Below are positions 45,759-54,275 of a stretch of 64,000 nucleotides of DNA, piece after piece (the stretch's first letter is position 1; each line of letters begins with the position of its first letter). The notes below the pieces were generated by a model, which worked only from the letters and a program-made list of their open reading frames with translations, did no database searches and was not told the DNA's origin. The position numbers and the translations under genes are program-made. Source of the stretch: Spirochaetaceae bacterium (GTDB taxonomy: Bacteria; Myxococcota_A; UBA9160; UBA4427); assembly GCA_020632655.1 (NCBI GenBank), contig JACKFD010000005.1:62001-126000 (forward strand), in the 5' to 3' direction.

Positions 45759-47684
45759 TCAGAAGGCGTGTCCCACGGAGAGATGGAAGCGCCACGGATC
45801 CGTGTTGCCCGGTCGGTTCAGCAGGAAGCCGAAGTCGAGCCGGAGCGGCCCGACCGGCGTGGCCACCCGCAGGCCGGGCCCCGCCGAGGCGCGGAGCTCG
45901 GTCGGCCGGAAGTGCCAGCTGTCCTCGCGGACGTCGCCGGCGTCGATGAAGCCGACGATCCCGATCGCCTTCCACACGTGCAGGCGCGCCTCGATCCCCG
46001 TCTCGATCCGACTGAGGCCGCCGATCGGGTCGTTGCCCGAGTCCTGCGGGCCGAGCTTCTGGAACCCGAAGCCCCGGACCGAGTTCGTGCCGCCCGAGTA
46101 GAGGCGGCGGGTGAGGGGCAGCTCCGAGAGGCCGCCGCCGAAGGGATCGAGGATCGAGGCCGCGGCGCGGGCCGCCCAGACGATCGGGCCGGTCGGCAGG
46201 TAGCCGCGCAGGTCGAGGGTCAGACCGAGATGATCGAGATCCGATCCGAGGCTGCGCGTGCCGGCCTCGCTCTCGAGGCTGATCCGGAATCCGCGGCGGG
46301 GATCGAGCCGGTCGTCGACGTCCTCGTAGCGCGCGACCGCGAAGACCGGGACGATCACGGAGTCCGCGGGACCGCGCAGCGGGCGGCCGATGTCGACGGC
46401 GAAGCGGATCATCTCGGTCAGCTCGTAGCCGGGGCCGATGGCGAGGCTGAAGGGTCCCTCGCGATCGGGGTACCAGGTGACGAGGGCGGAGGCGCCGGTC
46501 ACGAAGGCCTCGTAGCCCGGGCGTTGCTGGCGCAGGGCGCTGATCGTGGCGTCGCCGCGAAAATGCTCGGAGCCGAGATAGGGCTGTCCGAGGCTGGCCT
46601 CCCAGCCGGCGTCGAGCAGGGAGGCGAAGCCGCGCATCTGGAGGCGACGGGCATCGCCCAGGAAGTTGCGCCAGTCGAGACCGACCTCGCCGCGCGGGCC
46701 GTCCTCGGCGCCGTAGCCGACGGAGGCGCGGAAGGAGCGGGGCTTCGCTTCTTCGACGCGGATCTCGATGTCGAGGGCGCGATGGGCCTGGCCGTTGCCC
46801 GCCTCGTCTTCCTGGGGACGACCGATCGCGACGGATCGGAAGAGTCCCGTCGAGACCAGTCTCCGCTCGCTCTCCACCAATCGCGACGGCGCGAAGCGCT
46901 CGCCCTCGGCGAAGCGGAGCTCGCGGCGGACGATGTGCTCGGAGACGCGGTCGAGTCCGGTCACGTGGATCGCGCCGATCGTCGTACGCGGTCCGGTCTC
47001 GAGCGTCCAGTCGACGCGCGCCCGGGCATCGTCGGGGTCGATCTCGGCGCCGCCTTCGATGCGCGCGAAGGGGAAGCCGATCTCGGCGGCCTGCTCGAGC
47101 AGCGCGCGTCGGCGCTTGCGGTAGAGCGCGGCGCCGAAGGGCGCGCCCTGCGCCACGTCCACGATCTGCTCGAGGGCGGCGCGCTCGGCGTCGCTCGGGG
47201 CGCTCGTCGGGTCGTCGGGCGCCTCGATCCGGAGCCGCCATCGATCGAGATGGCTGCGCGGCCCCTCCTCGACGAAGAACTCGACCACCACGCGATCCGC
47301 ACCATCCTCGTGCACGGCGGACTCGACCCGGGTCGAGAAGTAGCCCGCCTCGCGATAGGCCTCGGCGATCCGGTCGAGGTCCTCCTCGAGGGTGAATTCG
47401 TCGAGGCGCGGATCCGGTCGCCAGAAGCGCGGATCGAAGAGCGCGCGACGGGAGGTGACGATCTGCTCGGTCAGCTTCCCGGGATCGAGGGCCGAGACGC
47501 CGTGGAAGAGGATCTTCGCGACGACGGGGCCCTGGGGCTCGCTCGTCCCGTTCGAGGGAGCATCCGCCCCGGGTGCGTCGTCCACCGCGGCGCGGGCGGT
47601 CGAGGCGAGTGGGAGCAGCAGCAGGAGGCCCAGCCCGAGGATCGCGGTCGGCAGGAGGCGGTCGGTCGCGACTGGCGCGGTCAT
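45759..47684 (-). CDS. tamA: TamA-like Omp85 family outer-membrane protein with POTRA domains
   Basis: The 641-residue protein has a signal peptide (TAILGLGLLLLLPLASTARA). About three POTRA repeats come next (for example ILFHGVSALDPGKL, RIEAPDDPTSAPSDAERAA and GAIHVTGLDRVSEHIVRREL), then a 16-strand barrel from about 320. The Omp85 lid signature is GGTNSVRGFGFQKLG, and the chain ends with the outer-membrane Phe (LSVGHAF). It pairs with TamB next door. An upstream outer-membrane protein and DUF4404 gene run in the same direction with short gaps. Confidence 0.93.
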   Translation of the reverse strand: MTAPVATDRLLPTAILGLGLLLLLPLASTARAAVDDAPGADAPSNGTSEPQGPVVAKILFHGVSALDPGKLTEQIVTSRRALFDPRFWRPDPRLDEFTLEEDLDRIAEAYREAGYFSTRVESAVHEDGADRVVVEFFVEEGPRSHLDRWRLRIEAPDDPTSAPSDAERAALEQIVDVAQGAPFGAALYRKRRRALLEQAAEIGFPFARIEGGAEIDPDDARARVDWTLETGPRTTIGAIHVTGLDRVSEHIVRRELRFAEGERFAPSRLVESERRLVSTGLFRSVAIGRPQEDEAGNGQAHRALDIEIRVEEAKPRSFRASVGYGAEDGPRGEVGLDWRNFLGDARRLQMRGFASLLDAGWEASLGQPYLGSEHFRGDATISALRQQRPGYEAFVTGASALVTWYPDREGPFSLAIGPGYELTEMIRFAVDIGRPLRGPADSVIVPVFAVARYEDVDDRLDPRRGFRISLESEAGTRSLGSDLDHLGLTLDLRGYLPTGPIVWAARAAASILDPFGGGLSELPLTRRLYSGGTNSVRGFGFQKLGPQDSGNDPIGGLSRIETGIEARLHVWKAIGIVGFIDAGDVREDSWHFRPTELRASAGPGLRVATPVGPLRLDFGFLLNRPGNTDPWRFHLSVGHAF

Positions 47685-47745
47685 GGTCGCCTTCCAGGCT
47701 CGCTGACGGTCGACGGGGAAGGGCGGGGCGGCTCGAGGCCCCGGC

Positions 47746-48750
47746 TCAGAGGCGCAGCTCGACGCCGAAGGAGAGCACGAGGCTCGGATCCCGATCGCGA
47801 CGGCGGTCGACCTCGAAGCCGTCTTCGTCCCGGATGGAGAGCTCCTGGTCGAGGACGGTTCCGACGCGGCCGCGCAGCCTGAGCCCGTGGCCGAGACGAT
47901 ACACGACCTCCGCGTCGATTCGCGCCTGGCGACGTTGCAGCGTCCCGTCGCCCGGTCCCTGCGGCGGCGGCGGACGCCGATCGAGCTTGTACTGCGTGTT
48001 GTCGACGCCGCCGGCGAGGCCGAGGGTCGCTTCGCGGGTCGCCTGCCACTGCACGCCGCCCGTCAGGCCGCTCGTCTCGAGCGTGAGCCGCGGCGTGGGG
48101 CGCAGGCGGATCCGGTAGACGGGGGAGAGGCGCAGCTTGCGGTCGCTGAGATCGGCGCCCAGGCCGAGGCCGAGGCGCGCCGTGACGAAGCGTCCGCGGC
48201 GATAGGTGAGCGCGACGCTGCCGCCCCATTGCAGCGCCTCGCCGTAGTCGGCGCTCTGCTCGTGGCGTGCGGAGAAGCCGGTCAGGATCTCCGCGCCCCA
48301 GGTCTCGTCGAACTCGTAGTCGGCGCCGAGGCGGAGCGACGACTCGTAGAAGTCCGTGAAGTCGCTGCGCCGGCCCGTACGGGACAGATTGAAGGTGTCG
48401 GGGCCATCGATCACGAGTCGCTCCCAGGCGAAGCCCGGGGAGATCCCGACGTTGATGCCGTGTCCGAGTGCTATGCCGCCGGCCGCGGAGAGCCCCGTGC
48501 GCAGCCACCAGGTCCGGGCGCCGCCGAGCTTGCCGGCGCTCACGAGCTCCTCGTCGAAGCCCAGACGCAGGCCGGCCGCGTCCCGGCGGAGACTGTCCCA
48601 GAGCGAGAGCAGCGCATCCGTCCGCTCCGTCACCTGCGCCTCCGTCGGCGCCGGCGCCGCCTCGTCGTTCGCAAGGGCCACGCGGATCGGGGCGAGGCCG
48701 AACGCGACCGCCAGGGCTCCCGCGAGCCGCCTGGTCCGGGCGGAGGGCAA
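47746..48750 (-). CDS. Predicted outer-membrane beta-barrel protein
   Basis: The 334-residue protein has a signal peptide (LAGALAVAFGLAPIRVALA). Many amphipathic strands separated by turns follow (SLRLGADYEFDETWGAEILT, VALTYRRGRFVTARLGLGLG, LVLSFGVELRL), a pattern of DUF6268-like or MipA-like porins. There is no clear homology to a named channel. The TTG start is supported by GAGGCGAC upstream, and it begins 6 bases after the DUF4404 stop. It is the gene before tamA, so it may be an assembly client or part of the same envelope function. Confidence 0.75.
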   Translation of the reverse strand: MPSARTRRLAGALAVAFGLAPIRVALANDEAAPAPTEAQVTERTDALLSLWDSLRRDAAGLRLGFDEELVSAGKLGGARTWWLRTGLSAAGGIALGHGINVGISPGFAWERLVIDGPDTFNLSRTGRRSDFTDFYESSLRLGADYEFDETWGAEILTGFSARHEQSADYGEALQWGGSVALTYRRGRFVTARLGLGLGADLSDRKLRLSPVYRIRLRPTPRLTLETSGLTGGVQWQATREATLGLAGGVDNTQYKLDRRPPPPQGPGDGTLQRRQARIDAEVVYRLGHGLRLRGRVGTVLDQELSIRDEDGFEVDRRRDRDPSLVLSFGVELRL

Positions 48751-48756
48751 GTCGCC

Positions 48757-49035
48757 TCAGATGCCGAGCTGGCTCAGCGCGTCGACGATCCGTCCGAGCA
48801 CGATCGAGAGGTTCGGACGCGTGTGCTCGACTCGTTCGGCGAGCTCCTGGAGCTCTTCGTAGACGCCCTCGGCGACGGACTCCGCGAGGCCGGGCTCCTC
48901 CGCCTCGAGATGCGAAGCGACCTCGGCGAGGGTCCGGTCGAGCAGGGCGCGATCCGCGGCGGAGAGGGGCTGTCCCTCGGCCAGCTCCTGACGCAGGTGT
49001 TCGATCGACTCTTCGAGCTGGTTGCGCGGCGACAT
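48757..49035 (-). CDS. DUF4404 family protein
   Basis: The 92-residue all-helical protein starts MSPRNQLEESIEHLRQELAE and contains AADRALLDRTLAEVASHLE, as in DUF4404. This is a small proteobacterial family often found near envelope or stress genes. Function unknown. The leader has a long purine run on the minus strand (positions about 49038-49060), a strong ribosome-binding region. A 13-base near-palindrome CCGTCGACGACGG at 49067-49079 may be an operator (inference). The outer-membrane protein gene follows after 6 bases. Confidence 0.85.
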   Translation of the reverse strand: MSPRNQLEESIEHLRQELAEGQPLSAADRALLDRTLAEVASHLEAEEPGLAESVAEGVYEELQELAERVEHTRPNLSIVLGRIVDALSQLGI

Positions 49036-49211
49036 CGTCCCTCTCTTCTCTTCTCTTCTTTCGGGTCCGTCGACGACGGATGCGACCCGGTCCGGTCACC
49101 CGTCGTGCCCGGCGTCGCTTCCGGGGTGTCGCGGATCGGTCGGGGTCGCCAGGGTACCGAAGGCGCCTCGCGCCGACGCGACCGTGCCGGCGGCGCGCGG
49201 TCGCCCGCGGC

Positions 49212-50285
49212 TCAGGCCGTGCCGCGCAGGCCCGTGATCTCGTCCTCGAGCGGGTCGAGCTCGAGGTCCTCGCGGAAGGTCTCGACCTCCTCGACGACGG
49301 ATTCGAGCCGCTCGAAGGTCGCGATGTGGAAGAGGGCGTCGCCCTCGTTGGCGAGCGGCAGGTGCGTGCGGCCGATCAGCACGCCCTCGACGGGGGAGCG
49401 GATCGGCTTCTCGCTCTGGCCGAGGGGGTCGGAGATCGTGCCGAGCACGGCCTTCTTCTCGATCGTCGCGCCGAGGCGAAGGCGGGTCGAGAGGATGCCG
49501 GTCTCGGGGGCGCGCACCCAGACGCTGTGGTGGGAGATGACGGCGCTGGGGGCGGGGCGATGGGGACGGCCGGGCGGGAGCATGTCGAGGTGGCGCATCA
49601 CGGCGAGGATGCCCCGCAGCCCGGCGCGGATCGAGAGCTCGTCGAAGCGCAAGGCCTCGCCCGCCTCGTAGACGAGGATCGGGATGCCCTGCTCGCTCGC
49701 CGAGTGTCGCAGCGAGCCCGGCCGCAACGTCGCATTCAGGATGACCGGCGTGCCGAAGGCGCGCGCCATGGCCTCGACGCCGGGGGAGGCGAGGCGGGCG
49801 CGGATCTGGGGCAGGTTCGTGCGATGGATCGCGCCGGTATGGAGGTCGATGCCGTGGGTCGAGCCGTGGACGAAGGTCGTGAGGAAGGTGTGGGCGATGC
49901 GGGCGGCCAGGCTGCCGCGCGGCGAGCCGGGGAACGAGCGGTTCAGGTCGCGGCGATCCGGCAGGTAGCGCTCCTGCGCGACGAAGCCGTAGACGTTCAC
50001 GACCGGCACGGCGACCAGCGTCCCGCGCAGCCGCTTCAGGATCGGCAGCGAGAGCAGCCGGCGCACGATCTCCGTGCCGTTGATCTCGTCGCCGTGCAGG
50101 GCGGCCGAGACGAAGAGGCGTGGGCCCGGCCGTCGGCCGTGGACGATGCAGCCGGGGATCTCGACCTCGCCGGCGACGAGACGCTGGGCGACGGGGACGC
50201 GCACGACGGCGCGCTCTCCCGGCGCGACGCGCACGCCCGCGATCTCGATCGTCTCGTTCGCTTCGGCCGGGTCGCTCGGGGTCAC
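49212..50285 (-). CDS. M14-like succinylglutamate desuccinylase/aspartoacylase family protein (cytoplasmic paralogue)
   Basis: The 357-residue zinc amidohydrolase has the metal site VSAALHGDEINGTEIVRRL (His and Glu), DIHTGAIHRTNLPQ-like GIDLHTGAIH, and a C-terminal biotinyl-like hairpin (APETGILSTRLRLGATIEKK, SPVEGVLIGRTHLP). These are features of AstE and DUF2817-type proteins next to RimK genes. No signal peptide is present. The likely start is the GTG of VTPSDPAE, 31 bases after the RimK stop, with a poor binding site. It should cleave an amide of a Glu/Asp-like acyl, probably undoing the RimK product. The substrate is not known. An exported paralogue is at 61.5 kb. Confidence 0.85.
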   Translation of the reverse strand: MTPSDPAEANETIEIAGVRVAPGERAVVRVPVAQRLVAGEVEIPGCIVHGRRPGPRLFVSAALHGDEINGTEIVRRLLSLPILKRLRGTLVAVPVVNVYGFVAQERYLPDRRDLNRSFPGSPRGSLAARIAHTFLTTFVHGSTHGIDLHTGAIHRTNLPQIRARLASPGVEAMARAFGTPVILNATLRPGSLRHSASEQGIPILVYEAGEALRFDELSIRAGLRGILAVMRHLDMLPPGRPHRPAPSAVISHHSVWVRAPETGILSTRLRLGATIEKKAVLGTISDPLGQSEKPIRSPVEGVLIGRTHLPLANEGDALFHIATFERLESVVEEVETFREDLELDPLEDEITGLRGTA

Positions 50286-50316
50286 GCTCCGGTCCGCCCC
50301 CGCTCGCTCCGCGCGC

Positions 50317-51663
50317 TCATCGCTCCTCTTCCTTCTCACCGTCGAGCGCGTCCTCGTCGTCGAAGTCGTCCCGGGCGCGCGCGACCCGCGAGGCGGTCCG
50401 CCCGACGCGCGCGTTCCCGAACGGCGGCAACGTCGCGACGGGCTCGTCCCCGGCCAGCGCCGTCGGCGTGCCCTCGAGCACCTCGTCGATCGAAGCATTG
50501 CCCTTGCGGCGTCGCTTGCGCGGCGCCCGCGGCGCGAGGCTCTTGAGCGTGAGCGTCTTGCCGAAGCAGAGCAGCACGTCGCCCGGCAGCAGCTCGCGGG
50601 AGCCCTTCGGATTCGGGATCGAGACGCTGCCGCGATGGACCGTGAGGATGACGACGTCGCGCTCGCGCAGGCCCGTCTCCTCGATCCGCTTGTGGGCGAG
50701 CTCGCTGCGCTCGTCGACCGGGACCTCGAGCACGCCGTAGCCGCTCTGCAGCGTGAGACGCTGGCGGATGTCGATCTCCGGGAAGAGCACCTCCTCCTCG
50801 ATCAGCTCGATGATCGAGCCGGCGACGTCGATGCCCGTCGAGCGCTCGATCGCCTCGAGGCCGGGAGACGAGTTGATCTCCATCAGCTTCGGTCCGTCTC
50901 GGCCCTCGAGCATGTCGACGCCGGCGACCCGCAGGCCCATCACCTGGGCGGCGTGCAGGGCGGTGCGCTCGAACTCGGGATCGAGCTTCGGGATCGCCTC
51001 GGCGCGGCCGCCGCGATGGACGTTGCTGCGGAACTCGTCGCCCTGGGCGATCCGGCGCATGGCGGCGACGACGCGGTTGCCGACCACGAAGGCGCGCACG
51101 TCGCGGCCCTTGCTCTCGCGCACGAACTCCTGGATCAGCACGTTCTGGTTCGCGGCGCCCTGGAGGACCTCGATGATCGACTTCGCGACCGAGGCCGTGT
51201 CGGCGAGGATGACGCCGATGCCCTGGGTGCCCTGGAGCAGCTTGATCACGACGGGCGGCCCGCCCATCGCCTCGATCGTCGGGATGATCTGGTCGATCTC
51301 GTGCACGAAGGCGGTCTTCGGGAAGCCGATCTCGTGGCGCGAGAGGATCTGGATCGAGCGCAGCTTGTCCCGGGACACACCGATCGCCTGGGAGCTGTTC
51401 ACGCTGAACACGCCCATCTGCTCGAATTGCCGCACGACGGCCGTGCCGTAGAGCGTGATCGAGGCGCCGACGCGCGGGATCACGGCGTCGAAGTGGGGGA
51501 TCGGCGTGCCCTGGTAGGTCAGGTCGGGCTCGCCCTCGCGGTTGTCGATGGCGAACGCGAGGGTGTCGAGCACCTTCGACTTGTGGCCGCGGGCCAGCGC
51601 CGCCTCGTGCAGGCGACGGGTGCTGTAGAGGCGTCGGCCTCGGGAGAGGATGGCGATCTTCAT
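50317..51663 (-). CDS. RimK-type ATP-grasp amidoligase fused to TrkA-C domain
   Basis: The 448-residue protein starts MKIAILSRGRRLYSTRRL. It has the RimK N-terminal domain, the ATP-grasp (about 100-290: VVIKLLQGTQGIGVILADT, VLIQEFVRESKGRDVRAFVV and the metal site MEINSSPGLEAIERSTG), then a TrkA-C/RCK-C domain (about 305-375: QSGYGVLEVPVDERSELAHK, LPGDVLLCFGKTLTL). The tail is acidic and disordered (RDDFDDEDALDGEKEEE). RimK enzymes add Glu to ribosomal protein S6 or make poly-Glu-like peptides. The TrkA-C part would sense a nucleotide such as c-di-AMP or a metabolite, which is inference. It is upstream of the desuccinylase-like gene. Confidence 0.9.
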   Translation of the reverse strand: MKIAILSRGRRLYSTRRLHEAALARGHKSKVLDTLAFAIDNREGEPDLTYQGTPIPHFDAVIPRVGASITLYGTAVVRQFEQMGVFSVNSSQAIGVSRDKLRSIQILSRHEIGFPKTAFVHEIDQIIPTIEAMGGPPVVIKLLQGTQGIGVILADTASVAKSIIEVLQGAANQNVLIQEFVRESKGRDVRAFVVGNRVVAAMRRIAQGDEFRSNVHRGGRAEAIPKLDPEFERTALHAAQVMGLRVAGVDMLEGRDGPKLMEINSSPGLEAIERSTGIDVAGSIIELIEEEVLFPEIDIRQRLTLQSGYGVLEVPVDERSELAHKRIEETGLRERDVVILTVHRGSVSIPNPKGSRELLPGDVLLCFGKTLTLKSLAPRAPRKRRRKGNASIDEVLEGTPTALAGDEPVATLPPFGNARVGRTASRVARARDDFDDEDALDGEKEEER

Positions 51664-51787
51664 GGGGCGGCTCTCGGCGGGTCGGGGGGGGCGTGGGCGG
51701 GCAGCTCGCGGAACGGATCGGTCGGGCGGTCCGCGCGCTCGAGGGCGGGTCGCCTTCGCTCGGGCATGGCCTCCAGTCCCCGACCGC

Positions 51788-52210
51788 TCAGTCGTCCGGG
51801 ACCGGCGCGGGGTTCGGGGGATCGGTCGGGTGTGTTCCGGTCGCGTCTGCGCGTTCGGTCTCCGGCTCGCGCGGCCGTCTGGAGGCGGGCGGCAGGGTAG
51901 CAGGCCGCCCTGCGTCGGGTCTCCGCACGAGGCGGCAGGGGATGCCGGCCTCTCGGAGTCGGGCGGTCGGGGCCTCGAGGTCGACCCGCGCACCCTTGCG
52001 CACGATGCCCGGCAGCGCAGCCAGGAGCGCCTCTCGCTCGCTGCGCTTCACCCGCAGCACCCGGAGCATCGCCCGCCGCCCGTCGGCGGGCAGGTCCCGT
52101 CCGGCGACGTCGATCCAGAGCTGCCAGGCCTGGTTCGCCCGCTCCCATTGCGGGTCGTCGTCGTCCGGCGCGCGATCCGCGACGGGCGCCATCCGGTCGC
52201 GGTCCGACAT
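51788..52210 (-). CDS. Hypothetical protein with ribosomal L7/L12-CTD-like segment
   Basis: The 140-residue protein has no signal peptide. The central part (RAMLRVLRVKRSEREALLAA, LPGIVRKGARVDLEAPTARL, REAGIPCRLVRR) resembles the L7/L12 C-terminal fold seen in some bacterial proteins of unknown role, with an LPG-V-R-G pattern. The C-terminus is a long disordered Pro/Glu tail. The similarity is by eye and weak. It lies 124 bases upstream of the RimK-type gene in the same direction and divergent from the RimB-like gene. A connection to the same system is plausible. Confidence 0.6.
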   Translation of the reverse strand: MSDRDRMAPVADRAPDDDDPQWERANQAWQLWIDVAGRDLPADGRRAMLRVLRVKRSEREALLAALPGIVRKGARVDLEAPTARLREAGIPCRLVRRPDAGRPATLPPASRRPREPETERADATGTHPTDPPNPAPVPDD

Positions 52211-52340
52211 CCTCGCTTCCGTCCCTTCCCGCTCGGCCGCCACGCTTCGCATCGCGTCGTGGCTTTGCCCGAGTTCTTGCTTCGCAAGTTGGCACGGCGG
52301 CGTTCCGATGCAAACGGGGCGCTCGCCGCGCTTCGCATTC

Positions 52341-52348
52341 GCTACCCT
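52341..52348 (+). promoter_or_regulatory. GCTACCCT motif upstream of the RimB-like gene
   Basis: An exact copy of the octamer, 30 bases before the GTG at 52379, in the divergent spacer between the L7/L12-like and RimB-like genes. Confidence 0.4.
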
Positions 52349-52378
52349 GCGACCGCTTCCCCCCCTTCCGGAGTGCCC

Positions 52379-52804
52379 GTGAGCGACAAGCTGGTCGTGG
52401 GGTGGAACGAGATCGTGGACCTGCCCGATTGGGGGGTGCGTCGGCTCGCCGCCAAGGTCGACACGGGGGCGGCCTCGAGTGCGCTGCACGTCGACTCGAT
52501 CGAGCTCCTGCGGCGGGACCGGATCCGCTTCGAGGTCGTCGTCCATCGGACCCGTCGCGATCGTCGGGTCCCCGTGACCGCCCAGATCGTGCGTCGCGCG
52601 AAGGTCCGTTCGAGCAACGGCCAGTTCGAGCGACGTTATTTCGTCCGGACACGGCTGCGACTCGGGCCCGTCGAGAAGGAGATCGAGATCAGCCTGGTGG
52701 ACCGCGCGCGGATGGTCCATCGCATGCTGCTGGGCCGCTCCGCGCTCGCCGGCGACTTCCTGGTCGACGTGAGCCGGCGCCATCTGCTCGACGGACGAGC
52801 GTGA
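52379..52804 (+). CDS. Retropepsin-like ATP-dependent zinc protease family (DUF785/RimB-like)
   Basis: The 141-residue protein has the aspartyl-protease-like core WNEIVDLPDWGVRRLAAKVDTGAASSALH at 5-35 (DTGA). HRMLLGRSALAGDFLVDVSRRHLL follows at 115-140, where the LGR stands for the second conserved block. RimK/RimB neighbours of this kind are annotated as retropepsin-like or zinc-dependent proteases. A role with RimK in processing Glu-modified protein or peptide is known or proposed for the family. The GTG at 52379 has GGAG 6 bases upstream. A GTG at 52373 is in frame. mgtE follows after 61 bases. Confidence 0.88.
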   Translation: MSDKLVVGWNEIVDLPDWGVRRLAAKVDTGAASSALHVDSIELLRRDRIRFEVVVHRTRRDRRVPVTAQIVRRAKVRSSNGQFERRYFVRTRLRLGPVEKEIEISLVDRARMVHRMLLGRSALAGDFLVDVSRRHLLDGRA

Positions 52805-52865
52805 TGATCCGGGAGGGCCGGATGGGCCGGCGCGGCCGAGAGAACGAGCCCGAGGGACTTCGAAG

Positions 52866-54209
52866 ATGAGCGACTCGCCCTGGTACGAGCTCGAGGAGCG
52901 ACTCGAGGCGAACGACGTCGAGGCCGTCCGCGAGCTCTTCGAGGAGTGGTCCGAGAGCGACCGCACCCACGTCGCGTCCCATCTCTCGACGGACCAGCTC
53001 GGCTCGCTGCTCGACGTGCTGGGCGCCGAGGCGGGCGCCGAGCTGATCGAGTGCCTGCCGCTCAGTCAGGCCGTCAGCGTCATCGAGACCGTCGAGCCCG
53101 ACGCCGCCGCCTCGATCCTGGCCGAGCTCTCGAGCGACGAGCGCGCGGACGTGCTCGGCGCCGTCGCCGAGCCGGAGCGCGAGGCGATCCTCGACCGCAC
53201 GGAGCCCGCGACCGCCGAGGACGTGCGGGCGCTGCTCGAGTATCCGCCGGATACGGCGGGCGGCCTCATGCACACGGAGTTCTTCTCCCTGCGCAGCCGG
53301 TATACGGCGGCCGAGGCGATCGACGAGATCCGGCGCGCGGCGGAGACCCTGTCGCGTTATTCGATCCAGTACCTCTACGCGATCGACGACCAGAAGCGGC
53401 TCGAGGGGGTCGTGCCCCTGCGCTCCCTGCTGCTCGCGCCGCCGGACGCCGAGATCTCCGAGATCATGATCGCGGACCCGGTCTCGTTCGGGGCCCTCGA
53501 TTCCCTCGACCGGCTCTACGCGATGTTCCAGGAGGAGGAGTTCCTCGGCGCGCCCGTCGTCGACGAGGCGGGCGTGCTGCTCGGCGTGGTCGAGCGGGCG
53601 GCGGTCGACGACGCGACGATCGAGGAAGCCGAGAGCGACCACATGAAGTCCCTCGGTATCGCGAGCGGCGAGGAGCTGCGCTCGATGCCCTCGCTCGAGC
53701 GCTCGCGCAAGCGGCTCGCCTGGCTGTCGATCAACATCCTGCTCAACCTGCTGGGCGCGAGCGTGATCGCCGCCTACGAGAGCACCTTGCAGGGCGCGAT
53801 CGCGCTCGCGGTCTTCCTGCCGATCATCTCCGACATGAGCGGCTGCTCGGGCAATCAGGCGGTCGCGGTCAGCCTGCGCGAGCTCTCCCTCGGCGTGGTG
53901 CGCCCGGCGGAGCTGCTGCACGTGCTGGGCAAGGAGGCGCTGGTCGGGATCGTGAACGGCATCGCACTCGGGGCCCTGCTCGCGGGGGTGGCGACGCTCT
54001 GGCGGGGTGATGCGATGCTCGGGGCCGTGGTCGGCATGGCGCTCGGCATCAACACGGTGCTGGCGGTCTCGGTCGGCGGGACGGTGCCGCTCCTGATCAA
54101 GCGGATGGGCTGGGATCCGGCGCTCGCGTCGGGTCCGATCCTGACGACGCTGACCGACGTCTGCGGATTCTTCCTGACGCTCAGCTTCGCCGCGGCGGTG
54201 CTGGTTTGA
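52866..54209 (+). CDS. mgtE: Magnesium transporter MgtE
   Basis: The 447-residue protein has the MgtE N-terminal helical domain (1-125: VREVL-like repeats, SHLSTDQLGSLLDVLG). The CBS pair (126-250: PPDTAGGLMHTEFFSL, EFLGAPVVDEAGVLLGVV) and the five-helix membrane part (about 265-447: FLPIISDMSGCSGNQAVAVS, GINTVLAVSVGGTVPLLIKR) follow. It imports Mg2+ or Co2+ through a dimeric channel gated by Mg2+ bound in the cytoplasmic domains. A GAGGGA site precedes the ATG. The same transcript may include the RimB-like gene upstream and the phosphatase and kinase genes downstream. Confidence 0.96.
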   Translation: MSDSPWYELEERLEANDVEAVRELFEEWSESDRTHVASHLSTDQLGSLLDVLGAEAGAELIECLPLSQAVSVIETVEPDAAASILAELSSDERADVLGAVAEPEREAILDRTEPATAEDVRALLEYPPDTAGGLMHTEFFSLRSRYTAAEAIDEIRRAAETLSRYSIQYLYAIDDQKRLEGVVPLRSLLLAPPDAEISEIMIADPVSFGALDSLDRLYAMFQEEEFLGAPVVDEAGVLLGVVERAAVDDATIEEAESDHMKSLGIASGEELRSMPSLERSRKRLAWLSINILLNLLGASVIAAYESTLQGAIALAVFLPIISDMSGCSGNQAVAVSLRELSLGVVRPAELLHVLGKEALVGIVNGIALGALLAGVATLWRGDAMLGAVVGMALGINTVLAVSVGGTVPLLIKRMGWDPALASGPILTTLTDVCGFFLTLSFAAAVLV

Positions 54210-54275
54210 CCGGGGCGGGTCGCGAAAGGACGGGCCGCGCGTGATGCGACGCCACGGCCACACGACGGAGCGCGC

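Noticed and set aside
51894..51901. Another GCTACCCT on the minus strand upstream of the RimK-type gene
   Set aside because: It lies inside the coding sequence of the L7/L12-like gene and 230 bases before the RimK start, so I cannot count it as a promoter site.
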